Positions 45,191-56,960 of a DNA stretch of 64,000 bases are shown here, piece after piece. The translations under genes and the position numbers were made by a program. This stretch comes from Nymphaea colorata (taxonomy: Eukaryota > Streptophyta > Magnoliopsida > Nymphaeales > Nymphaeaceae). The notes beneath the pieces are model-generated. The model did no database searches. It had not been told where the DNA came from and was given only the letters and a program-made list of their open reading frames with translations. The stretch covers positions 6,081,001 to 6,145,000 of the forward strand of contig NC_045148.1 of the NCBI RefSeq assembly GCF_008831285.2, written 5' to 3'. Within the stretch, counting starts at the first letter, position 1, and every line of letters begins with the position of its first letter.

Positions 45191-47880
45191 CCAAGCATAA
45201 GTATGAAAATATTTGTCATAAATAAAGTCGAAACAGCCACATACCTTAATAATAAAACTTCGAAAACAAAGACATTACATCTTGATTATATATGAAAAGT
45301 AACTTTTATTTATCAAAAGATAATAAAGTAAAAATGGTTCTAAATATAACAAATCATAACCCTAATTGGAAAAAAAAAAAAAAAAAAGTAACAGCAGAAA
45401 TGATTATAAATAAAAATATCATACTAATAGAAAAAAACATGCCCAATCAATTAATGAGTTTCATAAAAAATGAAAATATATGCAAGAGATAAAGTCTAAA
45501 TAACCAAAGAGCTCAATAATAAAAACTTTGAAAAGAAAGACATAAGTATGAAAACATGGTGATTATATATAAGATAAATAACTTTTATTTATTGAAAGAT
45601 AATAATAGCATAAATTATTCTAAATAAAACATAACCCTAATTAACAAAATATGTAATTAATTGTCACATTTTAACAAGAGTATAAGGTTCATGACAACTT
45701 AATAAACTATGATTATACGACTAAAAATGTCCAAACTCCCAAGTAAAAAAAAATTGCCAAACTGTGATCCTCAAATAGTTAAAATATATGACAAAATTAC
45801 ATATTAAAATGGAAAAAAGAAAGTCATTATGTCTAAATAAAATTCATGTTCGATTATAGCACTCAATAAACACAATTCCATGAAACAATCTTGTAAAAGA
45901 AAACAACTAAGAAAACAATTATTAAACTTTAAAATAATTTACATAAATAAGTTTAGTAAAAAATCAACAGATATATAATAGTAAAGCTTAAATAATCAAA
46001 GAGTTCAACAGTATAAAGCCTTGAGAAAAAAGAGATAAAGTATGAAAGTATCACAATTATACAAGAAAAATAATGTTTAATTATTTAAAGACCTAAAAGA
46101 TAATGTAAGCAATATTAAAAAAGCTTTCAAAAAATATAAAATAAAAATTAACATAGGGTATTTATTATATATACAAAGATTATAAATTGTCAAATGTTGT
46201 ATTAACAAAATTATAAAAAATATTAAACTTTTCTAAAAATAATACACAAAAAATTAAATACGAATTGGGATATAATGCATGTAAGAAGTACAAAGAGTAT
46301 GATAGAAACAATAAAAACAAGAAAATACATCCAAAGAACATAAAAAGGAATTTAAAAAGTGAAGAATATCTACAATACAAGACAATTGGAACTATTGTAT
46401 TTTTAAAAAAATAAAATAAAAAGTTACAATAAAGTATTTATTATTCATATAAGAACTTTATAAATAGTCAAATGTTGCATAATTGCATTTGTATATAACT
46501 CTTTGGTGACAATATAATCCAAAATAGTTCAAAATCTTTAAATCTAATTCATATAGAATGCACATCTTTAGGTCCTAGTCTATTTGGAGACATGGAATAA
46601 AATTGGAATGACTCATAATTAGCTCTTCAAAGTATGATAGAGATAAAGCAAAAAAAAACAAACATAGGAAAGTGCATCCAAAGAACATTAAAAAAGTTAA
46701 AGAATGCAAGCATCTAAAGTAGTGCACAAATATGTGCAATAAAAATAAATATTCTAACAAAAGATATAAAAATTTTCAGAATGAATGTCCGTTCTATAGA
46801 CAAACTTAATATATTCTGAAAAGCTGAATTTATTAGGAGTGAAATTATAATAAAAAAGCATCCATCAAAAGATAGTAAAAGCATCAACATTTTTAAGTCA
46901 GATATATTATAACTCTAACTCAAAAAAAAAAAAAAATCAACCAATTACCACTTTTTTTTAACTAGGGCATAAGATTCATGCTCTTTTGATAAACCACACC
47001 CACATAACTAATATACAAAAAATGCTTATTTATGAGACCAAAAATAATTAAACACCCAAATAAAAAATTGGCAAAATGGGTCCTCAATCAGTTGAAATAT
47101 AACATAACTATAAATTAGAAATGGTTTAAGAAGCAGTACTTTAGATAGCATGCAAAGAAAAATCCCTGAAAATAATTGTTATATATTATAAAATATTCTA
47201 TAAATAAGATCTCATGGTCCTTTATTGTTTAAAAATCTAAACTAAAATAAAAAACAAACTTAATTAGTAGAAGTGACCATGATGACATAATTAATAGATA
47301 TCCTAAAGCGACAAATCTTAAATAACTTTTGAGAGAGACAGGTACCAAATAACAATAGATTTATCATAAAAAGACATTTACAATGGACATACTTTCAATC
47401 AACATGATCCCATCAAATACAAATAGAAAAAAATCATTATTCTGGTGAAAGTTCATCTTTGTGGTCTTGAATCAAACATAATTGAATGATTCAAGCTTGT
47501 GTAAGAAAATAGTAGCATTTGCTAATTTTACAGTTATCAACATCCACATTTCAGTTCTTTCTTTTCACTCAATTCTGGCCTATGTCTTGCCCAACGAAGT
47601 TGGACAAGAATCCATTCAACTCCATCTTGAATTTCACAAAGTAAAATGGAATTTGTGGTTGCACTCCTCGAACTACTTTTGGTTTAGAAGTCTTGTGTTG
47701 ACAATCATGTTTTTTGGTGACTGATTATGAGGTTGGATATTAATAATCCTAAACAGTAGTTCCAACTTCAAAGTCCTCCGCCAAGAATAAACACAATCGT
47801 TTGCTCAAAATCATCTAGACATATATAGTGGTGAAGCGATAGAAGCCACCCTAGGATCCAACAGTTGCCCGCCTGTACAA
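45190..47880. repeat. AT-rich degenerate repeated DNA, no gene
   Basis: Related segments recur. One runs from GTATGAAAAT through ACTTTTATTTAT and ATAACCCTAATT at about 45200, 45545 and, weaker, 46035. Another, with TAAGGTTCATG, CCAAACTCCCAAGTAAA and GATCCTCAA at 45650-45810, reappears about 1.3 kb later at 46950-47110. The whole reads as an old block duplication of AT-rich sequence. Short frames are spurious. Confidence 0.5.
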
Positions 47881-48021
47881 TGAAAGACTACAGCGACGCC
47901 TTTTTTTTTTAACTCTTATGTTGTTTTATTCTGATATGGGAGCTGTAATGTAAGGTAGCATACTGTAGATATAAGAAAAACTAGTTTGTTTGTATAAGAT
48001 TAACAACTCCTATGCTAACAT

Positions 48022-48208
48022 GCAACTATAATAGGAACAAGGATAGAAAACAGATCGGAAATGGTCAATCGCAGAAGGAGTACTATGCCCTCTATGCAAA
48101 ACAAATTTGTGACATGCACCAAACAGGGCAACTATAATAGGAACAAGGATAGAAAACAGATCGGAAATGGTCAATCGCAGCAAATTTGTGACATGCAACA
48201 AACAGGGT
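48022..48208. repeat. Tandem duplication (106 bp and 80 bp copies)
   Basis: GCAACTATAATAGGAACAAG starts copies at 48022 and 48128. The copies are nearly identical, but the second lacks 27 bp (AAGGAGTACTATGCCC and following) between CGCAG and CAAATTTG. It looks like a recent duplication followed by a small deletion. Confidence 0.85.
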
Positions 48209-50336
48209 GCTAGTTCCAAAATGTTTGAACATGAATCAAACGATCCAGTAAGATGACTAAACTCTATCTAAGAACATGTAAGTTTGTTTAGTAACAAGTA
48301 TAGCAATTGATGTGACGTCAACATGTGTATTTAGAGGTTACAATTTAGTGAATGAGAGAAATACCAAGAAAGATTTCGGAGGCCTGCAAGCAAATAGAAG
48401 TTCACAAATTCAACGATATGGCACAATGCTTGAGAAAAGAAGTGAAAAGCAGTTCAGGAATAACCGTAGGGTGGACAATCTCACGTTTAGATTAGATTTT
48501 ACCATGATTTTGTGAGGTGACAAAGCTGACACTATTGATTTTGATTTCTTCTGAGATCCTATATAAATTTGATCACAATAATGTGCTAGTAGTGTTAAGT
48601 ACTAAAATAGCAAACCATCAAAATCTGATGTGTACTATAGCTAAGACTATTGGCTTTGAGTCCTTATGAAACCTTATTTATATGTATTTCTCAAATTTTA
48701 AAAAACTTATGTTTCTGGACATAGAGAAACCATGCATCCGTCTGTTTGGATTCTTCAGAAACATTATCAAACGCTAAGAAAACTGGATGGTCCGAATTAC
48801 GGCTGCCAAATAAAGTAGACAAGTACAGATAAAATAAAATCTAAGGACTGATAAGGACATATGCTAGTTTGGAGATCTCAAAGCAAGGGATCAATAAGTT
48901 TGACACTTACAGATGCTGTTTTGGAGATCTCAAAATTAAAAAAACACGCCAAGATCAGGTCGATCTATAACGTGTTTTGCATCTTGCTGGACACAGCCAT
49001 TTGATTGACAAATGGTTGACCAGGACCTGCAGAAGGCAAGTACATCTAAAAGCATCACCAAATTGATGGAGATTTGCTCGATCTTCTCCTGATAGAAGTG
49101 AAACCCTGCAACTCTTTACGACAATAGTAGTAAACAATCAGCTAGGGAGACGCGCTCAAGTGAATAGAGTACAGTACAACGTCAATCTGAATCTGTAGGA
49201 ACAAACATTTATGCAATGCATAACTCAATATCATGATCAGCTACAAGAAATTAATCTAGTGCCCGTATCAACTTGAACTTAAATGAGATTTCGAAATGAC
49301 GAGCATGAATCTTGTCTAAAGGCGTACAAGGAATCAGTCTAATAACAGTAGTAAATGATGATCAGTCTTCCCTGACCTTGGACTCTAAAAGGAAGCTCGA
49401 CATCGCAGGCCAAGAAGGACCCGGCAAGGGAGGAAAAACATACCTGCTCAAGACGACGGTCCGAGATGCTTCACTCGCCTCCGAAGGCGGATTCCAGAGT
49501 CCGCCGTGCTATTGTGTTGTCACAGTCTCCGGCTGCTCGGCGGGTGGCGTTTGGCAAGGAAAGAGTCCTCCAAGAATCTGCTGCAATGCAAGAAAACTTG
49601 TTCGTCGTCGTCCAGGCTTCTTGTTCACTAATTTACGGTTCGCCACCACACGAGAGGCAATATTCGAGCCGCAAATCTGGGATGGAGCATATTGGCCGTC
49701 GGTGGGTGGGTAACCGGCGGCGACCGGATTCAATGGCTCATTCAATGGCTGCACGGTTGAGAGGACAGAGAGAATCGATGGCTGCCTTATTTCTGTCGTT
49801 CCTCTGTTGAGATTCTTGACGTTGTTGGGTATAAAAATCGTTCAGATGGACTCCAGATTCTGGCGATGCACGCCGGAACTAAGCAGGGGGCATCCGTCGG
49901 CAGATTGGTAGCCGATTTAAATGGCTGCACAGTGTGGATCCGTTTGAGCAATGTGATGTTGGTGATTCCCGTCGCTGACATCAAGATTTTGATCGGCACT
50001 GGTCAAGATGGAGAATCTTGGGTGCTTTCAGGTGGAGAAAGTATAAAAACGAGAGGAATGGGGGTGAACCAAAAAGAGAGGGAAGAGAAAAGAACGGGGA
50101 AAGATGAGAGAGGCGCGACGGGAGCGAGCTGACGGAAGAGAGACACAAGAAGTGATTAAATGTAATTCAAATTGAGGTCACTCAAGCTACAACGGTCATA
50201 TTAGTTTATTGCAAAATCCCGAATGCCCAGACTCGTGACTTTCTATACCCGGTCACAACAAACATTCGACCTACGGTTCCAGGTCACACCACATGTGAGC
50301 TAGTGTGGGCATTTGCCCACACCAATGCACCAAATG
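48209..50336. other. No confirmed gene; GC-rich island at 49310-50160
   Basis: The island has frames on both strands without family motifs. A minus-strand frame (49754-49509) ending in ALQQILGGLFPCQTPPAEQ lacks an ATG start. A good minus-strand 5' splice site (AGCAG then GTATGT, about 49440) could mark the end of a first exon of an unrecognised transcript. Evidence is too weak to call a gene. Confidence 0.3.
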
Positions 50337-50737
50337 TATTGACACCCTAAAATTTAGTCGTTTATAAATAACAAATTTTGTTTAGAACTTGGTTTTTCTA
50401 TCAATATTTCAAACTCTACGCTTAGGTAACGCACTTAAAAATATATAGTGCTGCACCCACCACTTTATAAAATGGTTAATTTAACGAAGTCAATAGAAAT
50501 CGAATGTACCATTTAACACAATAATTTCTTATTCGAATACAAAAATATACAAGTCTATATGTTCATATCTAAGTTTCTAATTTGGAATTCGAATATGATT
50601 TAAATTTAATTTTTAAATTCACAGTCCAATCATCACACCTTTTCCAAATCCCAAACTCATATGGATATTGGATACTTGATATTGACACCATAAAATTTAG
50701 TCGTTTATAAATAACAAATTTTGTTTAGAACTTGGTT
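50337..50737. repeat. 58-bp direct repeats, 343 bp apart
   Basis: The segment TATTGACACC(C/A)TAAAATTTAG onward to CTTGGTT occurs at 50337-50394 and 50680-50737 with a single mismatch, in AT-rich DNA with no gene. Confidence 0.8.
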
Positions 50738-53700
50738 AAATGAAATTTTTAAAATGTAATTAAAATGAAAAACTAATATGATTTGATTTTTTAATTAAAT
50801 AATAAGTTTTTTTCTGTATTGGACCATTCGAATGAGATACTCGATCTCAATGATTCATTGACATCTATACAATTCAGAAATAGGTATGTTAGCGGACTGG
50901 ATTTCAAATAATTGGATGTAGATTTAACTACATTCGCTTTTTCGAATGTTTATATATTTAGATTTGAATGCAAACAAATAAAGTATTTGCATCTGACCTC
51001 ATAATCCGATTCCGACCTTCGAATTTACATTTGAACTTGAATAGACTTTTTAATTAAAGTCGAACAACATTACAATAAACTACTATAAAAATGTGTTGGC
51101 ATTGGATATAGTATCATTGTTTAAAATTAAATCTGATACAGATCCGATTGGATGTTTATTGAAATTCCAATTGAATCTGATTTCCCAATTAATGTCAAAA
51201 CCTTTACCCCTTTGGTGGTTTAAGAACGGGCCATGCTGGGCCTCAACATCTTTGTCTTGACCCAGTATTCGGCTCGACCCTGCTAGTGTAGTTACAGGCA
51301 GACAATTACCGGGCCGGCCTGGCCCAATGCCCCGGCCTAACTGTATATATGAAATTCATATTCGGCATAGGCCTCAATGTCTTTGTAAGGTGGATAGACT
51401 AATAAAACTAATACACTATCTTATTATTAATTCTTATCTTCTCCAAGGCTAGATGGAGGTTTGGAAGGCTCTTTGGGGCTGCAATTGCACTTTGAGTTCT
51501 TTGTGAGCAGGATGAGGATTTCATTTTCATCCTATTGCTTAGAAGAAAGCTAAAGCGGCCCAACCCATCATCTTCTTAAGGTACAAGGCTTGCTTTCAAC
51601 ATTTTGGCCTGTCTTCCTCACTTGCTCCAACTTGTGTGTTGGTGCCTTTCTTTTTGCAGCACATTGGGTTCACGCCTTGAGGATTTGAAATGAAAACTGA
51701 CTGCTTACGAACCCGCTTTCTATCCACTGCACCAACCCCCTTGAAGATTTTTACTTTCAATGCTTCAAAACGTAGCAACTAAAGAAGTTAGGTCACCAAG
51801 GATGAGACATCCCATCCTTGGTGCTTTTTATAATGCTGGGGAATAGCATGTGTGAAAGAAACGCTAAGAGCGGCAGCACCTCCTTGCTTCTATTGGAGCT
51901 GAATAAGTTTTGAAAAGTTGCCTTTTTAATTGAATGGCTAGGATGAACGCTAGGATACATGTCACCATCTGGTGATTCCAGACTCCAAACATAGATTAAG
52001 ACGTATATTTAGACTGTAATGTGAACATAAAAAGAGCTTTGGATTTGTAATACTGATATAATATTTAGATTGAAGATCCAGATTAAGATCTGGAGTGAAG
52101 ATTTGGACTGTAGAATGGATCTGGAATTGCAGATTTTGGACTTGAATCTTGGATTCAAATGGTATTGATTTGAAAGAGGGAGAGATGCCTCATGCTAAGG
52201 CCCATGAGCTAGGTGAGCTGGTCCAGGTCTAGTTGGCCGAGCCTGAATAGGTCAGGTCAAATTCAATCAGGTTTCCAGAACTAAGCTCGGTTGGCTGGAG
52301 CCCACTGAGCTAGGATCGAATCAGGTCTGCACCTAGGCTAGGCCTATGTTCAATCGAGCGTGCATTCAGGTCAAATTTCATAGGTCTGGTTCTGCTTGGG
52401 CTGGGTTGCTTGAGCCTAGTCTTAGAAAACTAGACTAGGTGTGTTGAACTGGGTCGGTTTTGTGAACTAGGCTAACTGTGGTCAGGTTCTTAGGATTAGT
52501 TAAGTTTGAGCCGGGCTGGCTTAGGCGCAGCATGCTGTGGGATTCAATTATGCACATTATACCCCATTATAACATAGGATAATCTGAAAAAATGTGAATA
52601 AAACCAAATTCCAATTTGTCCATGGGAACAACATATGAAAAGACAATTTTGGCACTGATGTCTATTTTTTAGAACGGCGAGGTCTGGGCTTGGACGTGGG
52701 CTTCTGGGTTAGCCTAGGCCTTGTTCAGACGGTTCAGAAAAAAGATTTCTTGGTTTATTTAGAAATCACCATTTTCTATATATATAAAAAAAAGGCACAA
52801 CTTTATTTCAACAAAGAAATGGGAAAATGTGAGATAAACTGGGAAAAAACAGGTTTACGGGATTCTTGGTGGAGTTTTGCCTAGGGTACCTAGCTAACAG
52901 GTGTCTTAACTATAATCAATTGAGAAATCAGAGAATTCTGATGAAAATCAAGCAAACTCAAAGATCTAGACATAAATAAAACCGAAGTGACTCAGTGATA
53001 AGGTTAGTAAATATATAAATTTGAAATTGTACTTCATCGTGGAATTTTAGTTGGAACAGAAACGAGAAAAGTTAGATCCACTCATGAAGAAGACGCTCCC
53101 AACATGGCATAAGCTGACATTGCAAGATTGAACCAAAATTAGACTTGGACCCAAAAAACAAATTGGAGTGGCGGGCACTAGAGGGGTGACCTCCCAACAC
53201 TGTGACACATAGTAAAAAGAAACGCGTTATTTTTGAAAAAAAAATGAGAAAATTAAATGCTGTTTAAAACTTTAATAAACGCATTTTCTGAAAAAAATGT
53301 TAAAAACGAAAAAAATGTGTTTTTAAGGTGTTTTTTTTTGTATTTTTTTTCACTTTGTTGTTATTGTGATGGTATTGAGCAGTGTTGTTCTTGGGATTAA
53401 GGACACCATTATGGGAGCCAAGTGGTGTATTCTTCTCTCTCTCTCTTGAGAACATGAAATCTTTTGCAGAGAAACGAAAACAACAAAGGTCTTCGAAAAA
53501 AGTTGAAATTTCAAGATGCAACACAGTAAAGATAATTCCACTGCATGACGGAAATTGGAAGGAGTTCTTCCTATGTCCTAGTGAAAATTTGTATTTGTAT
53601 GTTCTCGACTTCATGCAGAACAACATAATGTTGGAGCACAAACAAAAGCTCCCTTCACCAAGCAAGGGGATTGGACTAAAGGCCTCAAACGTAGAAAAGG

Positions 53701-53854
53701 ACAATAATTTGACATGCAGCTGCAGGATGCGTCTCTTTGCATAATTGGTAGAGTGCTCCTAACACCAGTGGCTTATGCAGAAAAGAAAAGGTCTCAGGAC
53801 CCTATAATCAACAAGACCATCCAAAGAACAGAGAGCGTATTGAAAGAAAAAGAA
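50738..53854. other. No gene recognised; repeat remnants
   Basis: The stretch 51230-51350 contains GGGCC/CGGCCTGGCCCAATGCCCC sequence resembling one end of the hAT-like MITE at 29136-29524, without its partner. The stretch 52200-52560 is rich in AGGTC/GGCTAGG motifs, probably another repeat. Short frames near the PPR gene 3' end (53300-53744) have no family features. Confidence 0.3.
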
Positions 53855-55744
53855 TCATTCCATTAGGTTAAATAATGAAACGAGATTGTTGCAAGGCATG
53901 TATCCAATTCTTTTCATCTGTCTGTGTACAATTTGAAGCAAATCATATATCTGGTTTGCTTGGCTATGAGACTTATCACGTGAAATAAACACATGCACTC
54001 TATTCTGCACTTCAATCCAACTACATCCCGGTTGTTTCTTCAATCCTTTGTTCTTTAGCTTTAACCGCACAGTGGAAGCTTCTTTCCATTTCCCAGATCC
54101 AGCATAGATATTTGACAGCAGAAGGTAGGTTCCAGCGTTATCAGGTTCCACCTCTAGAAGCTTCTTTGCTGCATATTCCCCTATTCTTTGATCACCGTGG
54201 ACAGTACAGGCAGCAAGCAATGCACCCCAGATGCATGCTGAAGGCTTAATGTTCAAATTTTTGATAAAAGCCACAGCCTCTTTAAGCTTACCAGCACGGC
54301 CACACAAATCGACCATACACGCATAGTGATCTTCACGTGCCTTTATGGATTTATTTCTGATCATGGTGTGGAAAAGCTTCAGACCTTCATCAATCATGCC
54401 AGCATGGCTGCAAGCAGATAGAACTCCAACAAAAGTAACGTCATTTGGATCAAATCCACAATCCACCATTTGATGAAAGATTTGAATTGCCTCGTTGCCA
54501 TGACCATGATATGCATAAGCAGCAATCATCCCATTCCAGTAAACGACATCCTTCTGCACTGCCCTATCAAAAATCAACCTAGCAGTTTCGATTTCTCCAC
54601 ATTTTGAATACATACTCATCAATGCTGTGTCTACAAATGAATTCGAGAAGTATCTAGTTTTACAAACAATTTGATGTATCTGCTTTCCTTCATTCAGCCC
54701 AGCCAAGCTGCTGCAAGCACCAAGAACACTAACAAACGTGCCCTGGTTGGCACTGATACCAGCCCTCTGCATCATGGAGAACATCTTTATTGCTTCTTCA
54801 TTATGGCCATTTTCTGAGTATCCCATTATCATCGCAGTCCAGGTGACTACATTCCGGTCCGGAGTTTCATCAAATAACCGTCGCGCCATTTCCAAATTGC
54901 CAGACTGAATATAGCCCGTAATCATATTGTTCCACGTAGCCACATCCCTCTCCGGCATTTCAATGAAAAGCATCTCTGCTTCCTTCAAGCGGGAATTCTG
55001 GACATAACCAGCAAGCATCGAATTCCAAGATACAACGTTTCTTTCGGGCATTTGAACAAACAGTCGTCTAGCGTCATCAATCCTACCATTCTGTGCCAGA
55101 CCAGCAACCATGGATGTCCAAGAAATCACGTCTCTGCTAGGCATCTTTCTGAAAAGTTCTAGTGCCTCCTCGATTCTCCCATGCTGAGCCAATGACGAGA
55201 TCATCGTGTTCCAGGAGACTACATTTTTCACGGGCATTTCATAGAACAGGTCGCAGGCACGATCAATCTCACCGTTCTGTGCGTACCCGGCAATCATGGT
55301 ATTCCAAGAAACAGTGTTCCTCTCGGGCATCTCACGAAAAAGCTTCTCTGCTTCCGATATCCGCTCAGCCCGCACATACCCAGCAAGCATTGCTGTCCAA
55401 GTGACCACGTTTTTCGTTCCTGCCCTGTCGAAGAGACGACGAGCCTCCATCACCAGCCCACACTTTACATACCCTGAGATGATGGCAGTCCACGAAACGA
55501 TATCGCGTTCACGCATTCCATCAAACATTCGGCGGGCTTCCGCAATCCTGCCCTCACGGCTCAACTTGGTTATCATGTAGTTGGCCCGCGAGATGTTTCC
55601 ATTCACACTTCGATCACTTTGGGCGTGGAAGATCGGTTTACCCTGAGAGTAGCAACAAAAACCACTCAGAGTAACACCAACTACCCATTTTACCTTGGAA
55701 GTTCGAACCGCAAGTGCTGCAACACCCAGAGATGCCACCGCCAT
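53855..55744 (-). CDS. PLS-class pentatricopeptide repeat protein with E/E+ domain, At2g35030-like
   Basis: A single uninterrupted frame of 629 aa (TGA stop at 53855-53857) runs from the ATG at 55744. The first 45 or so residues are hydrophobic and basic with few acidic residues, fitting an organelle targeting peptide. From about residue 53 come long runs of S-type repeats (pattern ARRLFD-MPERNVVSWNTMIAGY), then P-L-S triplets (AGISANQGTFVSVLGACS) and a C-terminal E domain with KKQPGCSWIEVQNRVHVF at about residue 570. It ends with a short E+-like tail and no DYW deaminase motif. PLS-E proteins guide C-to-U editing of organelle RNA with a deaminase supplied in trans. The order of motifs and GLKKQPGCSW match Arabidopsis At2g35030 (627 aa) as I remember it. 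Target RNA unknown. Confidence 0.93.
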   Translation of the reverse strand: MAVASLGVAALAVRTSKVKWVVGVTLSGFCCYSQGKPIFHAQSDRSVNGNISRANYMITKLSREGRIAEARRMFDGMRERDIVSWTAIISGYVKCGLVMEARRLFDRAGTKNVVTWTAMLAGYVRAERISEAEKLFREMPERNTVSWNTMIAGYAQNGEIDRACDLFYEMPVKNVVSWNTMISSLAQHGRIEEALELFRKMPSRDVISWTSMVAGLAQNGRIDDARRLFVQMPERNVVSWNSMLAGYVQNSRLKEAEMLFIEMPERDVATWNNMITGYIQSGNLEMARRLFDETPDRNVVTWTAMIMGYSENGHNEEAIKMFSMMQRAGISANQGTFVSVLGACSSLAGLNEGKQIHQIVCKTRYFSNSFVDTALMSMYSKCGEIETARLIFDRAVQKDVVYWNGMIAAYAYHGHGNEAIQIFHQMVDCGFDPNDVTFVGVLSACSHAGMIDEGLKLFHTMIRNKSIKAREDHYACMVDLCGRAGKLKEAVAFIKNLNIKPSACIWGALLAACTVHGDQRIGEYAAKKLLEVEPDNAGTYLLLSNIYAGSGKWKEASTVRLKLKNKGLKKQPGCSWIEVQNRVHVFISRDKSHSQANQIYDLLQIVHRQMKRIGYMPCNNLVSLFNLME

Positions 55745-55989
55745 CGGTGCCTAAGAACTGCCTCTTCCTCTCTTTTCTTTTTCTTTTTTTTCTTCTCCTA
55801 ATCTTCAAACCCATCGTCGCTACCTCAGCTTCATGAAGATAAAACGAAAGAAAAGGCAGTGTTGGATCTTCTAAATCAAGAATACCGTGGTTTCCGAACG
55901 CCACAGCCCGCCGACCATCATTTTTTGAAGGCTTCGGCCTCCTGAAGGGAATTTCTCAGCGAGATTCAGCATGACACTCCGAGAAAGGA

Positions 55990-56960
55990 ACGTAGTCAAT
56001 CTGCACAATGCCAATTGAAGTCAACCTTCAGACGCCGAAGCAGGTAAATAACAATCGAGCATTTCACAAATGCCCTTGACCATGGGTTCTGCCAGTCTTG
56101 AGTGAACTGGTAAACAAAGTTCCACATTCCATTCTCTTGTGCTACAAGTATGTGTGGCAGTAGTGGTTGCGGCCCTGTTGCAACTTCAAATGGACGATGT
56201 CTTGAAGTTCCACTTTTTTTGGGTTGCATTGAGGAACTTTACCCAGTTCTTCATATTGGCATTGATTAGATGTCATAGTATTTTATATGCTTAGACCATT
56301 TGTTTGTAGGTGGAAACTTGTTGAGAATAGCAATTCCAAAACTAGCAATAAAAAAACTTCAAGCTAAAACTTGCATGTGAAGTGAGGATTGCGATCACTT
56401 GCAATTTTTTTTTGCTTGCCTCAATGTTTCACAATGTTTTTGACAAACAACTCTATTGTCTTTTCTTTAGGACATTCTTTTGATGCTAGAATGAAGATGA
56501 CATACTTAGAGTCTATTGACAACCACAAGAAAAGAGCTAAACCCATCAACTTTTGGCAAGCTCACGATGAAGTCAATGAAAATGTTCTCTCAAGGGTGTT
56601 CAAGAATAGGAAGATGCCGGAGGAGGCCAGTTGTATTCTGATTTGTTTTTTTCTTTTGTTAGCATATCAAACAAGCTTTTACATAGGCTTCAACATCATC
56701 CTCCATTTGAAGCCAATAGCACTCAAGTTCAAGCAGTGCTAAGGTTTACTTTTGGCTAGGGTGACTTGCTCATAAAGTGTCATGACACTCTTTAGGAACA
56801 CTCGTCAAAGCCTTCCCCACCCCGACACGAACATATGCCTGCTTTCGAAGAAAAGAAGTCCATACCTCTCCAAAATCTACGAGTTCTTCATACTTCTACT
56901 AAGGCCAAAACAGTCTGTTGTCACTGCATCTTGTTGCATCCCTTTTGAATGCACTTAGGG
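55990..56960 (-). pseudogene. Ty3/gypsy integrase remnant
   Basis: Read on the minus strand in shifting frames: PKECHDTL (zinc-finger region), WRMMLKPM, then CQQ-like and LPILEHPWESIS. These are followed by FLWLSIDSKYVIFILASKECP and, further on, SRHRPFEVATGPQPLLPH. These are the H2C2 finger, core and post-core parts of a gypsy integrase. Many frameshifts and stops are present, and no LTR was recognised. It lies upstream of the PPR gene in the same orientation and cannot encode a working enzyme. Confidence 0.7.

Noticed and set aside
49509-49754. Possible small gene on the minus strand
   Set aside because: No ATG in frame before the first upstream stop and no recognised domain; kept only as part of a GC-rich island.
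53730-53815. tRNA-like stretch (CATAATTGGTAGAG)
   Set aside because: Resembles an A box, but there is no B box, acceptor stem or anticodon arm that folds; not called as a tRNA.
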